This document shows positions 53,520 to 64,000 of a stretch of DNA of 64,000 nucleotides, piece by piece. The notes below the pieces were generated by a model that was not told the origin of the DNA, did no database searches, and saw only the letters and a program-made list of their open reading frames with translations. Each line of letters starts with the position of its first letter. The stretch's first letter is position 1. Origin of the DNA: Paraescarpia echinospica (taxonomy: Eukaryota; Annelida; Polychaeta; Sabellida; Siboglinidae). A program made the translations under genes and the position numbers. The DNA lies in NCBI GenBank assembly GCA_020002185.1, contig CM034533.1, forward strand, positions 44,816,484-44,880,483, read 5' to 3'.

Positions 53520-53940
53520 AGGTCAAAAGGCACACATTTTTTAGCGCGCGATTCCTCCGCTAGGACGGCAGATGGCGGTGCCAATTAAAATTTCTAGGAA
53601 CAGCAAAGGAATCGCGATCGACTGGAAATTGATGGCCGTCTGCCCCGCCCCTTTAATGCGTTCCCAAAAGCTAACCGATTGTCTTTCATACGGCTTTACG
53701 CCGGTGCTTTATGCAATGGTTATTACAACCACAAGGCCTGCATCCGCACGGCATCCCAACGGCGACGCGGCGCGATTTGCTCATGCGCGAGGACCTTTGA
53801 CCCGCGCTTGTCGATTTCACGCTACTTTGGTCGTTATTCAACAGGGGGCGTTACTTTACAACAGCGGCCATGTCAAGCCGCAATTGTCGTTTTGCGCTGC
53901 CTCGCTGTTATGCGAGGATTATTAATTGGTTTGAGAGTAA
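53520..53940. other. CpG-richer block without convincing gene
   Basis: GC- and CpG-rich DNA in an AT-rich setting (AGCGCGCGATTCC, GGCGACGCGGCGCGATTTGC), including the DR1-like site. Open frames are short and unlike known proteins. Could be conserved regulatory DNA or an unrecognised noncoding exon. Confidence 0.35.
53791..53803 (-). promoter_or_regulatory. DR1 nuclear-receptor-like site
   Basis: Minus strand GGGTCAAAGGTCC: two RGGTCA-like half-sites with one-base spacing, as bound by HNF4/RXR-type receptors. A single motif match, so function is only suggested. Confidence 0.3.
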
Positions 53941-54745
53941 TTTAGCGTTAAGAACGATCGTAATCTCGTTGTTTCGAGCACGTCAACACTTGCTGCGATT
54001 AAATCATCTTCAAAAGCTATGTTATTAAGGGTGTAATTTTACGTTTCGAGTAGGACTCTTGAACACGAGAAGGGGTTGGCTAATGCGTTTCGAATTGAAA
54101 GTGGGTAGCCTCTAATGTCATAGTAACAACGGTAATGTTTAAAATGTGTTCAGAAACTATGCAACTGAGTTTCCGCTTACACTAAATAAATCATTGAACT
54201 TTAAGTGTGGTCAATTCAGTCGGGATATAAGCTTACACATATTACCTGGTATTATATAATGGTACTGTCGAATTATATAGGCATTTGAGACAACGTACAA
54301 AGACAGGAAATAAAATCACATGTTTAAATATGTGCATTTCTTTGTATTTACTGTATAGGCCGTACTATGTTGAAATTAAAAATACAGTTTCTTATCGTTT
54401 CATTGTCAGAATTAAAGAGACATCGATCTCCGTTGATAAAACGCATACATGTACCGAGTTGAACATTTCCTCGTTATAGTTAGTATTTCCGCGTCACATT
54501 TTTATAGTGGTTTTCTCGCGTATTAAATTTCGAAATGTTTCACGAAATCTAAGCACATGTGTGTTATATGAAATCCTTATAATTGATTAATGTGTCACTC
54601 GGTTTGACGCAAATAGTATTATTATAACACTACTGACGCAATCATCGTTTGTTGGTATTTCTTTATTATTGATATTCGATATTTGCGATGAAAGTCAGAC
54701 ACACTATGAAATGGGAAAGAGGAATATATATATATATATATATAT

Positions 54746-55510
54746 AGGAATTGAGATATGCCGACGAAACAGCGTTGATATCTAAAATGAAGGAAGGATT
54801 GTGTACATTGATAACTACTGTTAAAGAGCGCAGTGAGATGAAAGGATTGAAACAAAACGTAAAGAAGACTAACATTGTCTTAGTCTTCTAGGATGTGAAG
54901 GTATGTCGAAAACAATCCGAAGTCATAGGAGATGGCGAGGAAATAGAACGAGTGGAAAGTTTTTAATATCTGGGGTCACTGATAGAAGCGGACGGAGATG
55001 CGATGAAAAAGATCAAGCGGAGGTTGGCAATGGCGAGTAAAAAGTTGACGGAGATGAAGAAGCTATGGAAAGCAACGAACAAATATATGAAACTACGAAT
55101 TATTGAGTCTGCATATTTCCAACTGCTAAGTATGGATGCGAAACCTTGACTCTTAATAAGAACATTACTAAACGTATAAATGCGTTTGAAAACAAGTGTT
55201 ATAGAAAGATATTACGAGTTTCGTGGACTGAACATAGAACTAACGAATCCATCGCAGGTGAGTTTTGTGTTATACTCGGGACGTTATTGAATTTTATATA
55301 GAAACAGAAACTAAGTTATTTCGGTCATGTGAAACGGCATCAATCTCTAGAGAAACTGATAAAGGAAAGAAAAGTGGAAAGCAGAAGAAGCAGAGGAAGA
55401 CCTATGAGACAATGTCTTCCCTCATGCCAGTCTCCCCGCCTGGCATGCGGGGAGACTGGCAAACGAAAGAGCTGTCTATAGACAATCCATCAAGGCTGCA
55501 ACGTCCGGAA
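54746..55510 (+). pseudogene. RTE-like reverse transcriptase C-terminal remnant
   Basis: Interrupted frames give LRYADETALIS, then YLGSLIEADGDAMKKIKRRL, LWKATNKYMKLRIIESAYF, INAFENKCYRKILRVSWTEH, RTNESI and LSYFGHVKRHQSLEKLIKER. This order is that of the end of an RTE/L1-like polymerase. Several stop codons and shifts show decay. Confidence 0.7.
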
Positions 55511-55679
55511 ATGGATAAGTAAATCCAACCAACTAATGTTATTCATGCAGTCTGTCAGGTCCCATAATTGTAGAGTTATTGCGTTAAATATACCAGAACA
55601 CAATTCAGTCATTGCATCGATGCATTGACAGATTGATTGTATTAAAATAATAAACTTTGCGATTGCGTTTCCGACACCC

Positions 55680-56360
55680 AGCGGCCCAACATTTAAAATG
55701 GCGTCGACAAATTTGACCACAATGGAAATTCTTAAACAAATGATGTTACTCTAGAGTATTTGTTCCGCTCTCGTGCCTTCTCCCTTTCATCGTCAAAGCA
55801 GCGTTCGCCATCAAAAGCACCGATTGTCTAATCAGCAGCCATCCGTCACTTTCTGCCTTCTCCATTCGACATGTGCTGCCACCAAACGGCACCGGCGTTC
55901 ATCGCAGCAGGCGAGCCGCCATTACACGTCATCATTAGCTCGTAAAACCGCCATCAACACTTCTGACTGTCTTAGTCCATTAGCACCACACCGCAAGACA
56001 CTCGGTGTGGTCCTACACTAGTCATCGTATTCGGCCGGAATAATCACGCCTACCAGCGAATCCGAAGGTTCGTTGGTTTCCGGTTCATTTCAAAAGATAC
56101 CGTTCCGGATTTGGCGTTACCAACATGTCATTCACTGGAACGACGGTGCGCGGACAATATTATGTGACTAATGAATTTATAACGTGACATCGCTGTGGGT
56201 TGACGCAACAATGTCGCCCAACGCTGATTGCGACACCTGCCGTTGTATTCCTTTTTAACAATGGTCGACATTTTGTCACCAGATGTTTCTACTATAAAGA
56301 TGTTTCGAGATAAAACGATTGACCTGCAGCTGCAACGGTAGTTATTCGTGGACACAAGTT
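55680..56360. other. CpG-richer block without convincing gene
   Basis: Moderately CpG-rich DNA with several short frames on both strands, none with recognisable domains or splice-consistent extension. Confidence 0.3.
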
Positions 56361-56849
56361 CTATAGCGTGCCGTTCAAGGATTTGTGTTAAACAGTTAAT
56401 GTAACAGGCAAAAGATCCGTCTATCGAGGATGTTTATGGGTACCGCCCTAAACCTCCCTTAATAATATGTCCCTCGCGCAAACAGCAACTAAGAAATAAA
56501 ACGATACTAGTCTTTATTTGCACTGATCAGTATCGTGTCTCGCATATTTTTTTTTATGTGTTTCATGTGAATAAGCTGCTTTCTCAGACGGTCTTCATTA
56601 GTATCCTATATTATTTCCATACGATTTCCTGCAGTCTTTCAGTTTGTTTTCGTCCGTCCACCTCGTGCGATAGTTAATGCTTTCTTTGAGAATGAATATT
56701 TATGTGACGAGATAATTGTAAGAAAACTCTTCACAACTTGATGTTGCCTTATTCAAACAAATGTAATGTCAACCACACAAAAGAAGTGTGTATAATTAAG
56801 TTTATTAACATCTCAACATGAGTTCGTTTCCTTTCCTCTCGCTTGTGGT

Positions 56850-57180
56850 ATTATCTTGTGGCATTATATCTTCGTTTCCAATTACGTCATTTTGTACGAA
56901 GTCATATCCGGGGTACGCTGAGTGACGACTTTCGCCTTCCGTCGCGGAGTTCCACACAAAGAGGTCCTTTGACGCCGCCGTTCTCAGTGTTTATTGCCCC
57001 TCCCTTCCCTCCCAAGGGACGAAGGAATGTCCCACGTCTCGCTACCGGCCTGGTCATTCCGTAGTCGCGTTGCGCAACCGGTCACAACGCCACATCATTT
57101 GGCCTCTAATGTGTTGTTAGGTCGGCGGGCGCCATTGTTCTCGACTCCGGCCGCTGAGAGCATAATTGGATTTTGATGTC
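56850..57180. other. CpG-richer block without convincing gene
   Basis: Contains TGACGACTTTCGCCTTCCGT, GTCCTTTGACGCC and TATTGCCCCTCCCTTCCCTC. No domain-bearing frame. Confidence 0.3.
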
Positions 57181-57534
57181 TGTAGCAGCTGTATCGCTAT
57201 CAAGAAACCCTGTCGCTAAGTATTAGCCAGCCAAACAAACGTCACTGACCATTGTCCAGCGCCACGGCGACAATGTCCGGCGCTTGAAAAGACTAATTTC
57301 TTACGTGATCAAAGGCGGACGCGGGTGTACTGCATGTGAGCGTGCGAAGGTGGCTGAGAAACAACGCCTTATGCTGCCATTGGAAGGGGCAATGTTAATT
57401 ATTCGGTTATGTACATTACACGACACCGTTTTACATTATGCTCTTACAAGTATTTCATGTTCATGTCATTAGGCACTCACAGTAAATTCACATAATTATT
57501 TAATTAATTTCTTATAAAAAAATACACAAACCAT

Positions 57535-57966
<432 letters not shown>

Positions 57967-58234
57967 CAAACATACAACAAAGCAAGGGCAAATGCATCGA
58001 CAATGGCAATGGTAGACCAGAGGCTAATCGTCGACGGAAGCGAATGAACTCTGTGGACCTCGGTGTCTGGAAAAAAATACTGTTAGTATGCTCCAACGCT
58101 AGCACATTGATAGCTAGACCAGAGAGTGAGACCGGTAATATGTACCCATCAACTACGATGACAAGACCGCAAATACGAAAACATCGTATTAGGAAAACAT
58201 TTATATTGCTATAGAACGACATCTGCCAGATCAA

Positions 58235-58360
58235 TCGTCTGGCTAGAGTTTCATCAAAAATGCTCTCACATGTTCGAGAGCTTCACGTGTGCAGCAGCCA
58301 TTTTAGCAAGCTTGTGGGACCTGCTTGCTAGGGCAACAGTGACATGATGGATCCGTCAAT
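58235..58360 (+). repeat. Dispersed repeat (family 5), diverged copy
   Basis: GTGTGCAGCAGCCATTTTAG and GACCTGCTTGCTAGGGCAAC with GACATGATGGA align with 15395-15463; the X-box is broken by one inserted G. Confidence 0.45.
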
Positions 58361-58399
58361 TGTTCGTTTATATATCAGATCAAAACCCTCACCAACGCT

Positions 58400-58860
58400 G
58401 TGGTCAAATGCTATGTCTTGCATTGTATAATAAATTGTTATGGATTTCACTGTGTAAAGACATTTTGTGTCTTGTAATGTAATCAAATATTGTGTGTGGT
58501 ATTTTTAATAAAATGTTTTATCTTGCATTGTGGAATCATATGTTGTGCCTTATATTGTATAATCAAATGTTGTGTGTTTCACTGTACATTCAAATGTTGT
58601 GTCTTGCATTGTGTAATCAAGTAGTTGGTCTCGTGCTGTATAATCAAATGTTGTGTCGTGTACTGTGTAAATAACAGTTGTGACTCGCATTGAGTAATCA
58701 AATGTTGTGTCTTGTACTGTATAAATAACAGTTGTGACTCGCATTGAGTAATCAAATGTTGTGACTTGCATTGTGTAATAACTTGTTGTGTCTTGCATTG
58801 TGCAGTCAAACCTTACGTCTTGCGTTATGTATTCAAATATTGTACATTTCATTATGTGAA
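58400..58860. repeat. Degenerate tandem repeat of about 30 bp
   Basis: Repeated motifs TGTTGTGTCTTGCATTGTGT and AATCAAATG with variable spacing; the best block is 58600-58800. Confidence 0.75.
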
Positions 58861-59139
58861 TGTTTTTCAGACCAAAAGTACGTTATTTATTTGCACCAGT
58901 GAGTGACGGCATTCCAACATTCTGGGGTCGACACGTTGAAGAAAGAACCCGTTTACGTCCCTGGCCGTAATTTCTTCTCAACACTCCATTGAAAACACTC
59001 AAAAGCAGCTGGTACTAATGCGATGCGATGACGAGTTATATTGCCCCATGCCTGTCACAACAGCCGGGTGGTAACGAGTCGTTAGTGTATGTATTGCCAC
59101 AAAAATCACCTGGTCAGTACATGAATTCACGCCAATGAT

Positions 59140-59620
59140 GCCAGACGCCGTAATAATGGAGCAAGACCACACTAAAGGCGGGCAAACTCCTTTGCAAGTC
59201 AGGCGCCATATTTGCGGCTGTCATTAAACGGGAGAGCTAGGTTTGAAAGGTCTTTGAACCGCGCCATAATGCCGCGGCTGTATATTCATTATTCGGCGAA
59301 ACTGCAGAGGGCACGGAATTCGGCAGCACTTGTTAAAACATAAACATATCCGTGATTAGACGCGGCGTATTGTGCGAGCGTACCGTCGGTTTTCTTGTGT
59401 CCACCTCGTCGCCTGCACGACCGTGTTTGTTCGCGACTTTTATTGGGGGTCTCCTACAAAGTTTATTGTCCACTTCGATTCGGTCGTGATCAAAGTGGCT
59501 GAGCGAGCGATGCACCACAATAATGCAACGTCTTTATCGCGATAGGTGCCGTAAAACAGACGATGTGTTGTCTTTGGCGAGGCGACAGCTGTCGTAAATT
59601 GTCCAAGATTTGGTGCGATG
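59140..59620. other. CpG-richer block with TCF-like motifs
   Basis: Contains AGGTTTGAAAGGTCTTTGAA and CGCGCCATAATGCCGCGGCT, then TATTCATTATTCGGCG. Looks like regulatory-type sequence; no gene recognised. Confidence 0.3.
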
Positions 59621-60099
59621 AACGTCGCAGTAGCGACGAATGGCGCAGTATATGATCGTTTGTTACTGACTGTAAGTGGCGCTTATCTGTATCATTGTGA
59701 TAACAGAGCAATCTGGGGTTACTACATTTGTGTAGGACACTCACTAGATTGTTTTCCTTGTGGGCATGGGAGATTGGATGCGATGGTGCTTTGTCTTCTG
59801 GAGTCGTGCTGTTCGAGTCCGTGTCGGGTGTCATGACAGTAACAGGAAAAAAGAAATATGGCAAAAAATAACTGACACAAATGTAGCCGTTTTTGCTTGA
59901 TATAATTATTTTAGCAGGAAAATAAAAAAGGAAGTGTATAAAATAAAGTAACAGGACAAACCCACAATGGACACAATGTAACCTTTTTTTTAATTAAGTA
60001 GGACATAGTAATGGTAAATAATATAATGTAACCGGTTTTGCTAAAAAGAAAGAAACAGGACAAAAGCAACGGACACATTGTAACATGTTTTGAAAAGAA

Positions 60100-61780
60100 A
60101 ACCTATAAAGTAAGTCGACAAAAGTATCAAGAAATAAAGTACGCGAAAAGTAACGTCACTGAACAACTGAACATTGTGGAGTTAACGATTCATGTGGCAT
60201 CTACACAAAACATACACAGTCCAAAATGTTACATCACATAATCTCTTTAGTAGACACGGACAACGTCAGGAAATCGGGAAAAAGTAAGAGGGAAACACAG
60301 CGGACAAAATATACATATTTTGCTGGGGAAACAGTTACGATAAGAAAATAATATATGCTGTATTACGAAATAAAACAACACAATTTCTATCAATCTAACA
60401 ATACATTTCAACATCTAAAATAATTCTTTCTCAACAATGGTTTCCTTTTTATCAAGGTTCACAACTTAACAAAAAATGAAATCCTTCTGTCATTCTTTCT
60501 CAGTTCTCAGCGGCGTTCTGTTTTCTTCACGGTTCACTGGCGTTTGCTATTCCGAATGTTAATATCTTGATGAATCAATGCACGCATATTATATAATGTA
60601 ATTACATTTTCAAAATCAAACACTAAAACAAATGTACTTTATGATGAATAAAATATATATAATATAAAAATGACCTATTGCTTTCCATTAATTTGTGTCT
60701 TGTTACGTTGCTTCCTGTTACACTTTGTCCGTTTCAATTCCTCGTTACGGTCCATCTTTCCTATACAACCAAGAGTCTCACATACTCATTTCAAGTGAAA
60801 ATCCGATGACCAACAACTCTCTAAGGAGACTGCACTAAAACCTAAGTGACAATCTGGCTGTTCGCTATAGCAGAATGATATCAACTGATTAGTTGGTATT
60901 AAAGTTGCACTCTGAGTTGAACTAAGCCCAAGTTATATATTATGTAAAAACAAGTTATACGGTGTATAGGAAAGTGCTATTTCACGATATAATTTATACC
61001 AAAGCATTTAAATAACCAAGCATAATCACCCGCGCAGCGCCCCCTGTCATTCATGTGTGACAAATGGAGCAAGCAGTTAATTAAACTGTGTTATATTCCT
61101 GAAATGTGTGCAATTTTATTTATGTTACTTTATTTCTTATACGTCATGTGCTTTTTCTTTCCTTTTACTTTTTTAGAACAAATTTTGAAACTTTTTCTCT
61201 ATTACATTTTGTGATATGTTTGCTCCGATTACAGTTGTAAACTTGTAATCGATGATCAAAGACAATGCAAAGGCGATGAACGTGTCCGAAAATAAATTAT
61301 CTATAAATGCTTGCAACTATTTTGTTAATAGTATTGGCAAAAGGTACATTTGATTAACCAAAGTTGATTAAAAAAAAACACCCGTAAAAACAACCGTCAA
61401 CAATTCAAACCATGAGATTAACTATTGTTCCAATTTCAGTCGAGTATAGGCCTTATATAAATTAGCTGTCTACTCGGCGAATGCTTTCAAAGTAATTTAT
61501 AGAATGTCTGCGAAAAGGAACTGTGAAATCGTAATAAACCATCATATTAAAAAGCGGTAAAAAGCCGCACATTCAAGCTTTTCGGAAGCCATACTGTGTG
61601 CAAATATGAACGTCGGTTTTGGCTACAGTTATTCGAGAATGAAGGAAGCAGCGACATTGTTTTCCTCTTGAAGTTGTTTCCGCGGTTTCTACTGGCCGCT
61701 GTAGAATCGCCGTAAATTACGACCATAATGCGACATTTCATTTAAACAGATGAGGCCATTTACAAGTGTCTTGCTTTGTT
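60100..61780. other. AT-rich intergenic DNA
   Basis: No gene recognised. Near 59860-60100 a degenerate roughly 100-bp repeat with ACAGGACAAA and GGACACA...TGTAAC blocks is visible. Confidence 0.5.
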
Positions 61781-62330
61781 AGTTTCCGACTTTCGATGGA
61801 TGTTGTAAATAGCGGCCCGCGTGACTACTCACGCTAATGAATTGTGTGTTTCTTCGCCCGGTACGTCAACGTCTGATGAAACCTCCCTCACAATGGCGTG
61901 CTTTAGTCTAACCCTCATGACAAAGCTGGTCCTGGGAAACATCACGCGATAGACTGATTATACTCCATAACTACCCCCTAACTACCCTCTAACTACCCCT
62001 TAACTACCGGGGTACATAGTGACTCGGACGATGGGAACATGCGACAACCCGTGTGTCCAGCGACGGGGTGGACACCCCCCGCAAAGCTACCCTTGATTGC
62101 GCTGTTTGTCTGGCGTACTAATTGGCTCGTATCGGTGGACGAGCTCCATTTAATCAATTACATCCCGATTAGGGCAATTTCGCCGGGCGAATCATTGAGG
62201 AGGGACGGCAGATCTGTAAACAAACAGGTTGACTTTGATTGAGGTGGCGTGTCGCCGTGAGAAAGTCAACGCGAGATTCCTGCGTCTTCTGTCTCGGCGG
62301 CAATTATGATATCACTGCTTTCTGTCCGGT
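61780..62330. other. CpG-richer block with homeodomain-type motifs
   Basis: Contains several TAAT cores (CTAATTGGCTCG, TTTAATCAATTACATCCCGA) next to GC-rich DNA (TTTCGCCGGGCGAATC). No coding gene recognised. Confidence 0.3.
61965..62012. repeat. Short 10-11-bp repeat (AACTACCCCT)
   Basis: Four imperfect copies of TAACTACCCC in a row. Confidence 0.8.
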
Positions 62331-62534
62331 CTAAGATTCGTAGTGACACCATGACAGACGAGACAACCAACAGGACGCACATCGCAGAGTAAAATGTCAA
62401 CTATATTTCTCTTGCTGATATTCTTTTCTTGTGGCTTATTTGCAACGGAAAATATATTTGTTTCTATGTATGACATGCAAAAGGCGGTATTTTCATGGTT
62501 AGCCATCAGTGACTATATTGCGTGCAATATTTTA

Positions 62535-63980
62535 CGTAGACCTCAGTGTATATTTTTAAGTAACAGACAACGAGTAAAATTCTATGGAGCAAAATCTTCC
62601 CTTAAAAACATAACATGTGGTGTTCCGCAGGGTTCAATTCTGGGACCTTTACTCTTTCTTATCTATATAAATGATTTATCTACTTTATCTGATGACACGA
62701 GCATCTTTATACAAGGCAACAATATAGATGAAATGGAAAATGTTTTGAACTCTGAAATAAAAAACTATCTTTATGGCTTAACATTAATAAACTTTCTTTG
62801 AATATACAGAAAACTCACACAGTGACCTTTAGTAATACGATCAGTATAAGAGAGAGGTGTAATAACATTTGCATAGACGGCATACAAATTAACACTGTAC
62901 ATGAGATAAAGTTTTTGGGTTTGCTTATAAATAATACATTGAATTGGAGCACACACATTAAATATATATCAAATAAAATTTCTAAGAATATTGGTATTAT
63001 AAAAAAGGTGACAAACAAATTAGATAACAAATCATTGTTAAACCTGTATTACATGTTTATATACCCATATATTACTTATTGTAATGTCGTCTGGGGAAGG
63101 GCCCCGAATATATACCTTGCTAAAATTCATTTACTCCAAAAACGAGTTTTGCGTGTAATAAGTCATGTAGGATTTATTGATCATACGCAGCCTTTATTTA
63201 CTTATCAAATAATGAATATTTATGACGTAAATAAATATTTATGCAGTATTCTAATGTACAAGCATAATAGGGGTATGTTGCCAGATATATATCATGATGT
63301 ATTTGTCCTGCAAATATCCACACATAAATATAATACAAGATAGGAAGTAACATATAAAATACCATACTGCAAGACTAATTGTAGACAACTGTCTTTGGCT
63401 TATGTTGGTCCTAAAATCTGGAATACATTTATTACAAATAACTATTTACAATATTGTACATCTATTCATATGTTCAAACAAAGGACCAAGCGTCTAATTC
63501 TAGCAAACATATGCTAAATGCTGCTTTAATGTAATTTTGTCATGTTAATATGTACCCGGTGTTCAGTGTTAGGTACTCGTATAATGTTGTCGTGTTAAGA
63601 TGTACCTGGTGTTCAGTGTTACGGTACTCGTGTAATGTTGTCATGTTAAGATGTACCTGGTGTTCAGTGTTACGGTACTCGCATAATGATGTCATGTTAA
63701 GATGTACCTGATGTTCAGACTTACGGTACTCGTATAATGCATTATTAAATAAATTGTTAGTTTATTATGAAGATGTTTTTTTTTGTTTTTTTTTATTATT
63801 ATTATTTTTTTACACGAATCATAGATTTCATTGCATATATGACATGAATAAGGAACACAAGCAATGTGTTGCTTCGTTCCATTTGATACGTAATGTATAC
63901 ATGTTTCATATTACTGCTACATCTGTGTTATACTTAACATTATGTATCAATAAAGATTATTATTATTATTATTATCCTGT
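62535..63980 (+). mobile_element. Decayed non-LTR retrotransposon with ATT tail
   Basis: Frames at 62394-62801 and 62798-63343 carry reverse transcriptase segments: FLSNRQRVKFYGAKSSLKNI, GVPQGSILGPLLFLIYINDL, then IKFLGLLINNTLNWSTHIKY and VWGRAPNIYLAKIHLLQKRV. Between INDL and DDTSIF the segment before the catalytic aspartates is deleted, leaving LSTLSDDTSIF. A frameshift follows. A four-copy 51-bp repeat lies in the 3' UTR and an ATT tail ends the element at about 63975. Confidence 0.75.
63538..63740. repeat. 51-bp tandem repeat, four copies, in LINE 3' region
   Basis: Unit starts TGTCATGTTAAGATGTACCT and contains GTGTTCAG and GGTACTCG; four successive copies with minor changes. Confidence 0.85.
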
Positions 63981-64000
63981 CGATCTATTACAGTATCGTA

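Noticed and set aside
55265..55522. 85-codon frame as a separate gene
   Set aside because: The neighbouring frame continues the reverse transcriptase remnant (LSYFGHVKRHQSLEKLIKER), so this frame is a shadow of it.

Overview
This is intron-rich, AT-rich metazoan nuclear DNA with spliceosomal GT-AG introns, tRNA-derived SINEs, non-LTR retrotransposons, DNA transposon remnants and many minisatellites. The protein matches and repeat style suggest a lophotrochozoan, probably a mollusc; this is inference and cannot be settled from the window.

Two protein genes can be reconstructed exon by exon with consistent phases and consensus splice sites. SLC35B1 (ER nucleotide transporter/ATP-ADP exchanger family) is on the + strand in seven exons from position 2 to 20057; only about the first 15 residues lie outside the window. 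SHMT2-type mitochondrial serine hydroxymethyltransferase is on the - strand in twelve exons from 50402 to 27001. It is complete (491 residues), including a small 12-codon leader exon. The two genes converge tail to tail with about 6.9 kb between stop codons. A tRNA-Glu(CTC) gene lies about 400 bp upstream of the SHMT2 start, in divergent orientation.

The SHMT2 locus is unusually rich in tandem repeats, and nearly every larger intron holds a different array. Intron 9 has a 62-bp array of about 92 copies (5.7 kb) with an 806-bp higher-order period. Intron 8 has a 39-bp array, intron 4 a 33-bp array, and intron 3 a duplicated 1.08-kb module of 91-bp repeats that also carries a copy of the start of exon 4. 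Intron 5 begins with a 42-bp array made from the end of exon 5 plus its splice donor. Intron 1 holds a foldback-type transposon with tandem-repeat arms and a 9-bp target duplication, and intron 2 an hAT-like element with an 8-bp target duplication. The 3' flank has 69-bp repeats, each carrying an ATTAAA. SLC35B1 has a 57-bp array in intron 1, a 40-bp array and a LINE in intron 2, and another 57-bp array of about 38 copies beyond its 3' end.

From 51 to 64 kb no protein gene is recognisable. The stretch holds microsatellites, a microsatellite-filled inverted repeat, an RTE-like reverse transcriptase remnant, a decayed LINE, and several CpG-richer blocks that resemble conserved noncoding or regulatory DNA (inference only).
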